Assembly: GCA_031841125.1 (NCBI GenBank) | Contig: CM063110.1 | Span: 31,821,214 to 31,885,213, forward strand | DNA length: 64,000 bases | From: Acanthococcus lagerstroemiae | Taxonomy: Eukaryota; Arthropoda; Insecta; Hemiptera; Eriococcidae | Direction of reading: 5' to 3' | In this document: piece by piece, positions 8,918 through 19,835 of the stretch | Numbering within the stretch: the first letter of the stretch is position 1 | Layout: the number at the start of each line of letters is the position of its first letter | Made by a program: the position numbers and the translations under genes | The notes under the pieces: generated by a model | Told to the model about the DNA's origin: nothing | Databases searched by the model: none | Seen by the model: the letters and a program-made list of their open reading frames with translations, nothing else

Positions 8918-11600
8918 GTTCTTTTGTACTGACCGGCGAGTTCATTTTCAGGTGAGGTAGTTAACGAACAAACGCGTCCATTTCTGTATTTTTTACTCAA
9001 ATTCCAAGCCAGTGGATCGCGAGTGATCAAATTCGCATCAATAGAATTGTAGTAAGGGGAAGGATAAGGGGAATAGGTTCGAAAAGGACACTTGTGTGTG
9101 TTAATTTCTTATGTATAATCATACATTTTTTCCTACTACTCCCTCCCATTACAAATTTCTGTCTACACTGCTGGTAAGATTTCTCGTGCCTCAGACCCTA
9201 TCAGCACCGTCTCTTAAGATCCTTTTAGATATTCAAACTGAGCTCACTCTAACTGAATCATTAGTGAGAAATGGACCGCTCCTTCCTCTTGTCCGGGGCC
9301 ACGGAAACATCAAATCACTGTCCTGCCTAATTACGCCATTATACAGAAACCAATTCCTCCTGCGTTTACGGTCGCCTGTCCGCGCTTCTGTGTTCCTCTA
9401 ATGGAGCCAAAATGAAACTGTTAAGTGCCATATTCGCTGAAACCATTCTTACGTCAATCGGTGTGTCGACTTGGAGCCCACCGCAACCAAATTTCCGCCA
9501 ATGGGATTCGACTTTTATATACATTGCACAATGCAGCGGAAGAATGCGATTTTACAGTAGAACGCGCTAAGGCGGTTAAAGACTTTAAATACATTGTGCA
9601 AACGAGCGCGGCGACCAGTCAAAGAGTCTCTGGGAAATAAACAGCTTTTTCAACTTTTATCCTCCGCCGAATAATACTAATACTCAGGGATGTACGTATA
9701 TTGGAAAACAGCGGTGTTTCTTACACGTTGCTGTATAGATGTGTGCTGCCGGCGATTGTTATTGCTATTTTTCACTTTTCATGAAACCGACAACGATGAC
9801 GTCGACTTGGATGTTGTCGCTTTGTACCGCATTCGGCTCCCTTTTCTCTGTAGCTGACAGATAATATGTATTCTTTTTTGACTCGTTCCTCGATCCCAAT
9901 AACCTTTCCTTCGGTCGTATTGTCGATCCCCAAACAGAAGGCGGCGGTGGTGATTTTTGTGGGGTTCCGCTTGAAAACTCGAATTCTCTGGCACATTTTC
10001 CCTTCCTCCGCCTCTGCTCATAATCTAAATGTTTATGCTAACATCTCAATGAAAGAATAGATTATCGTGTCAGGACCCTCGTCCTCTCGCCCCGCCAGGG
10101 CCTATACCTGCCATTCTGCCTGGCCGGTCTGCGACTAACATAATAACACACAGCGGTGTTATACCGGCAGCTCCCATTGTGCATATCATGTATACATACA
10201 TAAATTGTAAGCTCCCTTTAAACCAAAATAAAAACGTGGTACGTCGACTAGATTTTTTTTATTATTATTTTTTGGAGGTTCGGTAATTCCAACGTTCTAT
10301 TGTACGGCAATAGCTGCGGCTAGTCTTTCTAATATTTATTTACCGCGAGGTCGCCAGTCGCCACCACGACTGAATACGCTTTCTTTATTACTAATTTTCT
10401 TTATGTTTTCAGGAAACGTCATCGCATTCGTCTGCGCCGGGGACAACGTTATTGATATCGCCAAATATTGACGTGGAAGTAGAATCAACACGTGTCCGAG
10501 CGGACTCGGCCAAGTTCTGAACCGTAGCGAGGCTAGGGCGAAATTCCTATTCAGGGAGAGTTGAAAGAAAACTGAGATGAATGTCTGAATGTTTTTCAGG
10601 ACGGAAGTGCCGGTCCGAGTAATCTGTCTTTGAGAAGAGATAGAGAATACGGATGATCTGACCCAGGAATCAATTCTGGAGATAAAAATATACAAGTTGA
10701 ATTCAGTTCTCTCCTTTAGAACCGCTGGGGAGATTCCCCCGGGCCTGCACTCATTTGAGGCCATGATTTTTCATCGTTTGACCTTTTTTTACGTTGTTTA
10801 ATCTACCTTTAGGTTTTTGAATCCAGACTCGTAAAATCGTAGTTTCCGAGGGGAGGGCTCAAAAGAAATCGCACTTTTTGTTTTACTTCTCCACCGTCAG
10901 ATTCCCTCTGGGAGCGTGAGTTCGAGTCCTACCGACTGCGCCACTATTTCATATTATAGTTCCAAATGGCTCGCCCTGGCGCTCCGATGATTGGAATCAT
11001 TGAACGCAAGTGTTGAGAGCTTTACTCAAAAGGCCGCGAAATCAGGACGACAAGTGAGTCAACCTTAGAATATAACTGTAATTATTACCGACAATATTCC
11101 AAAGCTATTATGAGAGGTAATACAAGAAGTACTTAAGTCAAGACGACTAAATTAATAATAATTAAAATAAGAACTAGAATAAGAGTGACCGAATAACAAG
11201 AATAAGTCACTACATCGATTAAATGCGTACGTGACCAGGAAGTATTACCCCACCTTTTAGCCTCAAAGGTACATAAAAGTAGGAGTGGAGTGAAACTAAT
11301 AATATCAGGAAGAGATAAGTAGTTCTTACGCTACAGGGTGGATCGAAAAGATCCATACGTACAGGATGGTTCAAAAGGACCATAACATGTGTAGAATAGA
11401 GTACGCACTCGGAAGAGGGCTTGGTCGGGGATTTCACTATGAAACCATATAGTTCCTAGTTCAATCGACTGACTACCGATATTGATTGTCACACACCCCC
11501 GATTTCCCCTTATCAGTCTACAGCAGCTCTGCCAAAAAAATCCATTTTACGCCCTTTTGCATGGACTTATTTTTCCTACAAGGTTTTCATATAATAATCG
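8918..11600. other. No gene recognised
   Basis: About 2.7 kb of mostly single-copy-looking DNA with moderate CpG around 9400-9640 and 10330-10760. Open frames at 9111-9401, 9425-9640, 9866-10060 (plus) and 10336-10764 (minus, 142 codons) have no recognisable domain. This is one of the few stretches not explained by repeats, so host exons or regulatory DNA could hide here, but I see no supporting signal. Confidence 0.4.
10905..10955 (+). repeat. Possible tRNA-derived 3' half
   Basis: GGGAGCGTGAGTTCGAGTCCTACCGACTGCGCC resembles the T arm and B box (GTTCGAGTCC) of a tRNA-derived sequence. The 5' half with an A box is not recognisable, so it is not a functional tRNA gene. It may be a SINE relic. 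Confidence 0.3.
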
Positions 11601-11747
11601 CAGGCGCGGATCCAGACGACCATTTTGGCGAGGGAAATGGCAGAAGGAAAATCGAGCGCATAAAAATTTATTTGCTTCCCCTCCACAGATTGTTTCCTTT
11701 TTTTTTTTGGTTTGGGGTCTTCCCCCCCCCCCCGTGGATCCGCACCT
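11601..11747. mobile_element. Short hAT-like MITE with G/C tracts
   Basis: The ends CAGGCGCGGATCCA and, inverted, AGGTGCGGATCCACGG pair over about 12 bases. The flanks ataatcg and acaatcg agree at 6 of 7 bases. Next to the right end is a run of about 12 C. It resembles the larger elements at 23171-23463 and 33836-34713, which share the CAG(G/T)(C/G)GCGGAT(C/T) end. Confidence 0.55.
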
Positions 11748-12149
11748 ACAATCGACTTATTTTGGTGTTTCAGTTTCCTTTTTATTACAAAAATGTCAAA
11801 TGTAAGTCAAATTCAAACTAAAAGACCAAAAATTTAATGCAAAAAATATTTAATCTCCATGAAAATGTCAAAGTAAAGTCAAATTTAAACGGAAACGATA
11901 CAAAATTGAATACAAAAAAATTTTAATACGAAAACATCAAACATTTTTAATATTTTACGAAACCATGCTCGCGTTGTTAAAGTGAAAAGCAAATTGTTGT
12001 TGGCCAACCTTATCCACTTTCTCGACTCACTGTACTCCAAATAAGATAGCTAGGGAGGCGGGGTAAACGGGAGACAACAGTGTAGCCACTTGGCTGCAAC
12101 TTAACATCATAAAATCCAAAAGGACGGAAAAAGTTACGCTCTTCCAACT
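11748..12149. other. No gene recognised
   Basis: AT-rich DNA with a doubled phrase (AAATGTCAAA.TAAAGTCAAATT at about 11790 and 11860). No coding signal. Confidence 0.4.
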
Positions 12150-12189
12150 TAGACGCATTCAATTTCTAAAAGAGATAGACAAAATGTTA

Positions 12190-12644
12190 TGTAAACAGTC
12201 TCCTCGGAGTTGGTGAGTTTTCGAGTATTTGTACAGCTAGGTGGTTGTCGTGGCATGATAGCCTGGAGACCTGCCTGTGAGCTGCTTCACTGATCTCTGG
12301 CTCACATTGGGCATCTCTGTACTCTCTTAAAGTTCTGATATTCTTGTGTAAAGTGATGGTTGGTAATATCAGCCGGAGGATGCGGTTTTGAAAAATTTGA
12401 ACAGCTTTGATGTTTGAGTTACTTGGCTTCCATACATTCAGACTGACTTCAGGATCATTTTATAAATTAATAGGAGTAGCTTATTGTTAAGAGTTAAGGT
12501 GGATTTGATATTCAGGAGTCAGTGTAGTTCAGCACGTTTGATTTTGAGTTCTTCAATTTTCTTGGTGACCTGATGAGTCCAATTTAATTTTCTGTCGAAG
12601 TGGAGACCAGGATAGTTTGTTGTGACTTCAATCGCCAAACATTT
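12190..12644 (-). pseudogene. Jockey reverse transcriptase, C-terminal part
   Basis: Minus-strand reading gives PGLHFDRKLNWTHQVTKKIE, matching the YLGLxLDxKLxWxxH block after the palm. Frames with KTSKLFKFF-like and REYRDAQCEPEISEAAHRQ follow, matching the thumb and tail of Jockey enzymes. Stops and frame changes break it. It continues the domain at 13386-14035 across the MITE insertion. Confidence 0.75.
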
Positions 12645-12652
12645 GGCGGAGT

Positions 12653-13377
12653 CAGCCCCGTAGAGAGAAAATGAGGGCCGGGGGAAATTTCCACGGGCCT
12701 CATTTCCTTCCAGTTCTTTATTCTTTATTCTTCTCACAGTACAAAATTGGGTACTAGGCCATTATACAGTGTAACACATTATCAACTAAAACTAAATTTC
12801 AACATGGCTTAAAAATTATATCTTAAAAATAAGTAAACAGATAACTATAATTGGGCCGATAAAAATTCGTCTACTGAATAAAAAGCATGGTTCAGGAGCC
12901 AGCGTTTTAATTTGTTTTTGAAAGTTTTTATTAAGGGACAAGATTTAATATTTTCAAGAATTTTATTATAAGTTTTTGGACCCGTCCCTTCCACATTGTT
13001 TTGAAAAAATTGAAATCGAAAAGTACCCGCTAATGCCAACTTTTTTTTCCTAGTGGTGTGGCCATGATTCCTAGGGACAGTGTTAATAATTTTTTTTAAA
13101 CATGAGAACCGAAATGTTTAGGATATTGTATATGCAAGGAAGGGTTAGAATTTTTTCCGAAACAAAATACATTTTACAAGAGTCCTTCATTTTGTTCTTT
13201 TGTTATATGGGAAATAATTATAAGCTACGAGGTAAGAGGTTTCTTTCATGATGTAAGGAGTGACTGCTGATTTGATGTACAGTATGATTAAAATTCATGC
13301 CTTTTAAAAATATTGAGCCCCCTCGAAAGTTCGGGCCCGAGGTATTTCCCCCCTTTCTCTCCCTGTCGACAGGGTTG
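12653..13377. mobile_element. CAGCCCCGT-family hAT-type MITE holding a LINE fragment
   Basis: The ends are CAGCCCCGTAGAGAGAAAA and, inverted, CAACCCTGTCGACAGGG. The flanking 8-mers ggcggagt (12645-12652) and ggtggagt (13378-13385) agree at 7 of 8 bases. The copy at 27033-27289 is the same family without the ~470-bp LINE insert. The element lies inside Jockey reverse-transcriptase sequence. Confidence 0.75.
12718..13190 (-). mobile_element. LINE 3' end, 5'-truncated, nested in the MITE
   Basis: Minus-strand reading gives NHGHTTRKKKLALAGTFRF, GTGPKTYNKILENIKSC and FKNKLKRWLLNHAFYSVDEF. This is the usual C-terminal tail of CR1/L2/Jockey-group reverse transcriptases (GPKLYN.LP..I....S...FK.KLK..LL...FYS..EFL). 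The low-coordinate end carries a TTCTTTATTCTTTATTCTT tract, the expected A-rich 3' tail on the other strand. Compared with the empty copy at 27033-27289, the insertion point is between CCTTCCAG and TTTTGTTCTTTTG. Confidence 0.7.
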
Positions 13378-13385
13378 GGTGGAGT

Positions 13386-14220
13386 GCTCTTGTTATTGGT
13401 GAATGCTACATTTAAGTTACTAATTTTGATGTGTTGACTTTGATTCGCCAATTGTCTAACCATCTACTGAACGAGTCCAGAGCCTTTTGTAAGTGGGTTT
13501 TTGTGCGATGAAAAATAGGCGGTGTCGTCTGCAAATGTGCATTGACTCTATCAGGTTCAAGTATATCTGCAGTATACATAGGGTATGGTGGAGGTCCAAC
13601 TATTAAACCTTGTGGAACCCCAGCTCTGATGGGCTTAAAGCTGAAATAACACTCCCACTTTGACTTGCTGGCGACGATTTGTCAAGTAGGATTGCAGAAC
13701 GTTGAATAATTGACTTGGGAGCTGGTTGAGCTTGTATAGTAGTCTATTGATCCATACTTGGTCAAATTGTACTTCGACATCAAGAAAGGCATTACTGCAA
13801 TTTTTTTCCAGGGCTTTTGTGATGATTGTAACCAGGCGTTGCAGTTGATCAACCGAGGAGTGCTTGTGGCTAAATCCAAATTGATGATGGGGATAACGCT
13901 ATGATGTTCGATTTGCAGTTTTCATTCGCTTGATAAGGATTTTCTTGGAAACCTCTGAGAGTATCGGCAGCAGACTGATTGGGCAATGAGAAGCAGGGCA
14001 TCTGGAGGTTTCCCAGGTTTAAAAAATTATTATAATCATGGTATACATCCGTTTCAAGGGGTCTGTAGTTACTAGGTCATAACCAGGTGCTTTTCTTTTT
14101 CCTAGACCTTTGCTTCCCTCGCTGATTTCTGCTACAAAGATGTTTTTGGTGTTGTGTTTGGAGCGTCTAGCTTGCAAGATCCCTGCTTCTACAACTGTTC
14201 GTCTAAGATGGTTGGTTAGG
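13386..14220 (-). pseudogene. Jockey reverse transcriptase, fingers and palm
   Basis: Reading downwards on the minus strand: KGLGKRKAPGYDLVTTDPLK (the KAPGxDxI block, about 14110), CPISLLPILSEVSKKILIKR (PISLL...E), FGFSHKHSSVDQLQRLV, NAFLDVEVQFDQVW (a worn AFLDVxxAFDxVW block), YLTNRRQQVKVGV, RAGVPQGLIVGP, then FADDTAYFSS in another frame (catalytic-type Asp pair), then LDNWRIKVNTSKL. Several frameshifts and stops are present, so it is dead. Confidence 0.85.
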
Positions 14221-14228
14221 CTTGAAAC

Positions 14229-14477
14229 CAGGGTCGCAACCAGAGCTTCTTTTTGTTGGGGGCTAGAATTCAAAAAAAAAAAAAAACTTGGGCAGGGGTG
14301 AAAGCTCGATTTGGTACCTACCTGATTTGGTGCCTACCTATTTTCATGAGCTGTAAATTTGTATGAACCTACGATCCGACGTAGCTGCACCAGGCTATCG
14401 GCATTAATTTTGAAAAAATTTTGAAGAATTTTTGGAGAGGGATGTAGCTTCTTATCCCCTCCTTGGTTGCGCCCTTG
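14229..14477. mobile_element. hAT-type MITE (GCGCAACC family) inside Jockey
   Basis: The ends are CAGGGTCGCAACCAGAG and, inverted, CAAGGGCGCAACCAAGG. The flanks cttgaaac (14221-14228) and cttgaagc (14478-14485) agree at 7 of 8 bases. It splits the Jockey frame after AELFVQHFFNSFK. Relatives: a right-end fragment at 46605-46686 and a left-end fragment at 50669-50760. Confidence 0.75.
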
Positions 14478-14485
14478 CTTGAAGC

Positions 14486-14758
14486 TGTTAAAGAAGTGCT
14501 GGACGAAGAGTTCCGCTCGTTCTTCATCCGACCATGCCCCACTGCCGTTCTGTTTCTTGATTGGCTGAACTGACGAGGCAGAATTTTTAAGGTACGGTGG
14601 TGCGCCGCTAGAAGCTTTTGCCTGCATAGTTTGGAACAAGTTCAGCTAGGAATTCTTTCAACTCTTCAGTTTTGTGAGCAAGCACTTCACAGGGATACGT
14701 TTTGTAATCGAGTTGAGCTCCACTTTGAGAGCTAGTGATCGAGCATTTTGCCATCCTT
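14486..14758 (-). pseudogene. Jockey segment before the reverse transcriptase
   Basis: The minus strand reads PPYLKNSASSVQPIKKQNGS then AWSDEERAELFVQHFFNSFK. This matches the region just before Jockey reverse transcriptases (PPL....G....D.EKAELFA.HL...F). Upstream, KCSITSSQSGAQLDYKTY continues towards the MITE at 14767. Frames shift near 14640. Confidence 0.7.
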
Positions 14759-14766
14759 TGCGGAGA

Positions 14767-14999
14767 CAAAGACGTACCGACCGATAGGGGGGAGGGGGAG
14801 CTACCCCGAGGAAATTTTTTATTCAGCAGTTGGGAAAATTTACCATTTTAGTCAGGCGGAGTTGGGAAATTTCGGTAGAGTTAGGAAAATCCAACAAGTC
14901 GAAAGGTTTTTTTTTTTGCTTTGATATTTGGGAATTCGGAGTTGGATTAGTTGAGACCTTCGCCCCCCCCCCCAGGAAAAACTCTTCGGTACGTCCCTG
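14767..14999. mobile_element. CAGRGACGTACCGA-family MITE, copy 1
   Basis: The left end is CAAAGACGTACCGA and the inverted right end is CAGGGACGTACCGA. A perfect 8-bp duplication, tgcggaga, flanks it (14759-14766 and 15000-15007). Internal words TTGGGAAAATTTACCATTTT and TTGGGAAATTT recur in the copies at 44067-44362 and 51319-51550, which lie in the opposite orientation. No coding capacity. Confidence 0.9.
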
Positions 15000-15040
15000 T
15001 GCGGAGATCAATTTGATGTCTTCATGATGCTAGTTAAGTC

Positions 15041-17044
15041 AGTTTAAGTGTCATTTTACACAACATAAAGCCATAAGAATGATAATGTAAAGAAGACCAT
15101 TTGTACACCATGAAGCTCTTTCTAGTCGTGGCAAATGAAGAAATTCAGAGTCAAAAAAGGGTAACAAGCGGAATTTTGCAGGAAATTATTGTGGCTGGTT
15201 TCTTAACTGACTACTAAAAGTCCCCACTACAAAGGTCATGGTTTATTATTTTATTATGACTGATTCAGAATATATTAAAACTTATGCAATCACCATATTA
15301 AAACTGATTTAAATTTTTCAAAACTGCGATATGGCTGTATTGACTTCTGACTGTATTGGCCTTATTGATTGCACTAGCTGTAATAGCTGCGATAAATTCA
15401 GCGATACAAAATGTAAACAAATGTATTTTTATGAGGAATTGTTGAAAGGTTAAATTATTCTAAATTATCATTTTATTCTATTCATAAATGTAAGAAGAAT
15501 GGAAGAACATTACTTCTATTACACTCTGGAAAAGTCCGGATTGCCATTTCTATTTTTTTTCGTAACTCTAAATGATGAGTAGACTATCGATAAATTCATC
15601 ACCACGACCAATAATATAAAACTAATCCGAAACTCTACCCGATATGAACAACACACCCTTGGACTTGGGTCCGGTTACGTTCATTGTCTGACGTGATCAG
15701 AAGCTGTTACATCGAAAAAATCTGTACCGATTCAACTCGAAGTCGAGGGATAGTTAACGAAATACTCAATGCATACCCTAAGAAGAGTAGGTACAGCAGG
15801 AAAGGAGAAACAGCAAGAAACCAACGATGAATCGAGAACTCAGTGGGACAGTTTCAGTTTAATAGCTTACATACTGTTTCAGCTTCTGTATTTTCGCTGT
15901 TTGATACAGGATAGAGCATCGTTAGTTCTAGTTTTGAATCAAAATCCTAACACGTGTGTAATGAGATGATGATCCTTGGCAAACGTGATACATTTATGTG
16001 TAAATGACCAAGGTATGTTTCTCGAAATTCAAAAATTGATGATGTTACACTTCTACCGCCTGTGAATTGACATAATTGTACAATACCGGCGAATAAAGGC
16101 ATGTGTTGGTCTGTTATGTTGTAAAACTAAATTATAGTAAGTATCAAAGGCATACGTCAATAGTTCCAAGAAGCTGGAACACTAAAAAATTCCACATATG
16201 GTTTTGGTTTTACTGCAGGCAGGTCAGCATCTGAGTTGGCACGGAGAACATGGTGAGGGAGGTAGGTAGGCACGAAAAATGTCGGGTAAGATCTTACCGT
16301 AATAAAAAGGAACCTCATCTTTTTAATTTTCCCAACTGGGTCCCAGGATTTCCCAGTCGTTGGGAATTTGCAGACTTTTAAAAATAATTTCACCAATGGG
16401 AGAGGGATTTCGCATCGCCGACACTACTTTCGTGCCAGTCCTGGTCAATACAGCCACATCGAAAATTGCAAAGCTGACATGTGGAATCTTAGAGCCGGCG
16501 AATGAATTCTCAAGACCCGCCAAACTACTTCAGGCCGAATTAATACCATGGCCCATTGAGCCACCAAATAAGAGATCTCTGTTCTTATTATTCTGTTTTT
16601 CTTTTTGAAAATTAAGAAAAACATGCGTTAGTTCAACATTATACGGTAAAAATTCAAAATCTACAAAAATAATTATTATATCCAATCCCATTTACCCTTA
16701 ACTCTACTCTCGGGTGTCTCGAAATTGAAAGTGATAGTACGTGGGCACACAAGGGTGGACAGAAAACCGGTGAGTCTGATTTTGAAAACACAGGAAAGGA
16801 AAAGCTAAGAATGATGTCGAGTAATAAATACCAACATTTTATTTAATTTTTTATGTCAATTCTTGTACTTTCTGCCGGATCTTCAATTTTCTTAAAATGT
16901 TACAATTTTCAATAATTATAGTTTGAATTTTAAAACGCAGTGAAGGGTTAAAAATGGTATTATATTGAGTAGTAAGATTCATAATTTACTTTATATCTAT
17001 AATATCAAGTCATGAGTGCTCTACCAAATCTTAAATATTTTGTT
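15041..17044. other. No gene recognised
   Basis: AT-rich DNA. The overlapping frames near 16157-16608 (both strands, 66-82 codons) include FRIADTTFVPVLVNTATSKI on the plus strand, which I cannot match to a family. No repeats stand out. Confidence 0.4.
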
Positions 17045-17330
17045 ATATGAGGAATTCTTGGAAAAATTGAGGGCTCGGTAGAATGCTCAAAGCATGATAT
17101 AAGAAATAAAATAAAATATGCGTATTATGACTCGTCGTAATTTCTCTCTGTTCCTTCATTGCGTTTTCAAATTTTAGCCTTAGATTTTTCACCTCAGAGA
17201 GAAAAATCCGGCTTTTTGGAACAACTGAAGGTACGATAGAGGGCACAAAATTTGATATAAAAAGTAAAATAAAATTAGGATGGTATTACTCAATACAAAG
17301 TCTGCCCGTCCTCCTCCATTGAGTTTTCAG
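17045..17330 (+). repeat. Two-copy tandem repeat, unit about 165 bp
   Basis: TTCTTGGAAAAATTGAGGG...GATATAAGAAATAAAATAAAA (from about 17053) is echoed by TTTTTGGAACAACTGAAGG...GATATAAAAAGTAAAATAAAA (from about 17211). A shared TTCATTG.GTTTTCA.ATTTT block follows each. Divergence is high. Confidence 0.5.
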
Positions 17331-18579
17331 ATTTTTATTTTTTATTGGGATTTTTAAGGACTATACCATAGAAAATGCTCTGGAATCTGGCGCCAACAAA
17401 CCGGGCTGGATTTGCCACTGAGCGGGGTAGACTATCAACTATGGTGAGAAATTTCAGAGGGTACAAAATTTAACATGTATTGTTTTAGGTGCACGGCTAA
17501 GCTTGGTAGTTAAGTTCTGAGACATGGAAAAAAGTTCTTGCAATATAGTTTGAAACCAAAAATTTCAAGTAGTCTTATTTGCAGGAACGAATCTTTGAAA
17601 GGCAGGAGGCAGGTTGTCGCCTTCTATCTCCAAAATATTTTTAGCCAGAGTTGACAGTTTGACCCCAGTCAGTTGACAAAATTAAAGAAGTGAAGACTTA
17701 TTTCTATTTTCTATTGAAATTTAGCAACATTTATTTGATTAGTTTTCAGTTTTCCACTTTTTCCCTCCCTTCCCCTCCCCCCCGCCAAAAACTGCCTTTG
17801 CTGTCTCTGGATTTGTGATCAATTCTCCGTACATACGTCATTCTTTTTTTGGACCAGAAAATGTTTCAGTGAGCCAAGTCGCCAGGATTTAGTAGAAATG
17901 ACTCGAAATTTCTAAAGGAATTCAAACCAGATCTCCAAACTGAACTACACACTTCTTACCTTTTTTAGTTCGTATCTCAGCAACGGAGCGTCGCAACCGA
18001 TTGTCTCGAATTTGGATTCAGTACCGTGAACAGTCAAAATCAGTGCCTAACTAATTTCTTGAATTTTTTTGCTCATATCTTAAGAACTAAGAATTCGTAC
18101 ATGAATTCGAAATGAGTGCCCAAAAATTCCCTCGAATTAGTTGTTAACTCAGTGTTTTGATTTGTTGTATTTAAAATATGTGTGTACTACCCCTGCTGAG
18201 TATGCCACCGCCCCATGTTTCTCACATAAAAACGATCCTTGAGCATTGCCGGTTTGTATTGGCATCCCTTCTATGTTCCTGAGAGTTTTTATGATCAAGT
18301 TTGCTTGTTGCTTCCTATATTTTCTCTACAGTAGATAATTATGAGTTCCAATTAGTGTATTTTCAATGTTTTACGGTTCAAGAACCTTTCGATAAGTCCC
18401 TGATTGCAAGCAAGGCAAGTTTTTTAAAATACTAATCTAGAAATAGAAAAAGAACGCTGTATTATAGAGACCCCAATTGCCTTCATCTGACTCTGAAGCT
18501 CTCCCCCTTCGCTTCCGGAGAATAAATATTGTTATCATGCAAGTACTGATTTTTTTTTTTTTTTACTTACTATATTTGC
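17331..18579. other. No gene recognised
   Basis: AT-rich DNA. GGATTTGCCACTG near 17408-17420 looks like one hAT end, but no partner end was found. A T run lies at 18550-18564. Confidence 0.4.
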
Positions 18580-18838
18580 ACGCCGTTAAGCAAAAACCGT
18601 TCAAGCAACAACATCTGTTTTTTGAGAAAACTTAATACATATTAAAAGCCAATGAATCAATGAATGATGCCGGTGTAGGGACATAGCGTTTACTGATAAG
18701 CTTTCTTCAACGTGGATACACATTTTTGTATGGGGGGGGGCCAATTTTAAAAAATTGTACTTCTTACGCTCTTTCCAACGATACTGATGACTCATTTTGT
18801 CAACAAATGTCGCTTGAACGGTTTTTTCTTAACAGCGT
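18580..18838. mobile_element. MITE with ~30-bp inverted ends
   Basis: The left end ACGCCGTTAAGCAAAAACCG then TTCAAGC (18580-18606) is matched by the inverted right end ACGCTGTTAAGAAAAAACCG then TTCAAGC (18812-18838), differing at only two positions. I see no convincing target-site duplication. The interior has no transposase. Confidence 0.7.
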
Positions 18839-19159
18839 CCATTTATGCGTATGAAAACCAAAAAAGTGGTATCCCCATGAAGAAAAGGGAATCCGAGAGC
18901 TAATATCCAAGAGCCGAGATTACTATAGTTTTCAGTATTTTCTTTAATGATTTAAAAAATTCAGAAACGACTTCAAGGAACACAATGACATTTAATAACT
19001 TTTTGAGTGGTTGGATTGGATGCTTTGAACAGGGTCGCAGCGAAGCAACTTTGTTGAGAGGCGAGTATTACTTAGTTTCCATTTTACGAAAAATCACAAA
19101 CATTTTTCAGTTGTTAAACAGAATGGAAAAAGGCACTTGGATGTTCATTTGCTAACTGA

Positions 19160-19445
19160 TCTCTGGTTTCTTGAATCTGCTTTTTCGTGGTGGCCCATGT
19201 TTGGGCCCCGTAGGTCAGGACAGGGATGACCGTACTTTCAAGGATTCGTAGGTATTTTTGTTTTTTATTTTCATATGACTTTTTAGGATTTTTTGTTGTG
19301 ATCAGAACGCTTTCTAAGCATTGGTCCTACGGATTTTCAGCCCTCTCTCGGTTTTGTTGGTGAACGCTAGGGTCTGGACTAAATATTAATTTGTACTCAG
19401 GTACAATTTCGATTATTTTACCGTCAATTTTCGCTCATGTTCACA
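19160..19445 (-). pseudogene. RTE reverse transcriptase, inverted segment
   Basis: The minus strand reads LTVKIIEIVPEYK, then a worn LGQTLAF/TNKTERE-like stretch (HQQNRERAENP), then RILESTVIPVLTYGAQTWAT and TKKQIQET. The YGAQTWA.TK motif is characteristic of the RTE reverse-transcriptase connection region. Frames shift once or twice. Confidence 0.8.
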
Positions 19446-19469
19446 ATGCTAGTCATGATTGTCAATCTC

Positions 19470-19835
19470 ACGGATCCAAAAAATGCAAGCCACACATAAT
19501 TCTATGTTGAGGAGCATTTTACAAATTAGGCTAAAGGGTCAGGTCAATATACAAACAATTCTGGCTAAAACCAACGCAAAGGAAGTCTGAATTGCCGACA
19601 AAAGGCTGAAACTGAAACATGCCGGACATATAATGAGGGCTTCATTCCTTAAATGGAGTAGAATTATGACGACATGGTTGCGACATGAAGGGAGGAGACC
19701 GTCCACGAGACAGTCGAACGAACTAATCCAAAGCTTCGTCATGAAGTGCCCCAGGATGGTTAGGGACCGGGCAGAATGGAAGCCAAGGACAGAGACTTAT
19801 GCCCAGTAATGGGCGACCGAAGGTGGAGCTGGGGA
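19470..19835 (+). pseudogene. RTE reverse transcriptase, C-terminal segment
   Basis: The plus strand reads MQASHNSMLRSILQI, then IADKRLKLKHAGHIMRA, then WSRIMTTWLRHEGRRPSTRQ and MVRDRAEWK...ETYAQ, then WATEGG. These blocks (K.AGHI.R, GRR...R...R, DR..W......AQ) close RTE enzymes. Stops interrupt it, so it is dead. Confidence 0.85.

Larger units (their letters stand above)
12150..15040 (-). mobile_element. Jockey-type LINE, broken by three MITEs
   Basis: A minus-strand Jockey-like non-LTR retrotransposon can be followed from a pre-reverse-transcriptase segment (about 15040) to the C-terminal end (about 12150). It is interrupted by MITEs at 14767-14999, 14229-14477 and 12653-13377. Removing each MITE rejoins the protein homology, so the Jockey copy is older than all three. 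Both outer ends are indistinct. Confidence 0.8.

Noticed and set aside
8763..9030. Two overlapping minus-strand frames (60 and 65 codons)
   Set aside because: They lie over a worn MITE end and show no conserved domain.
10336..10764. 142-codon minus-strand open frame
   Set aside because: No recognisable motif, signal or membrane pattern, and no neighbouring coding evidence.
17400..17425. Single hAT-like end GGATTTGCCACTG
   Set aside because: No partner end or flank duplication was found within about 2 kb upstream.
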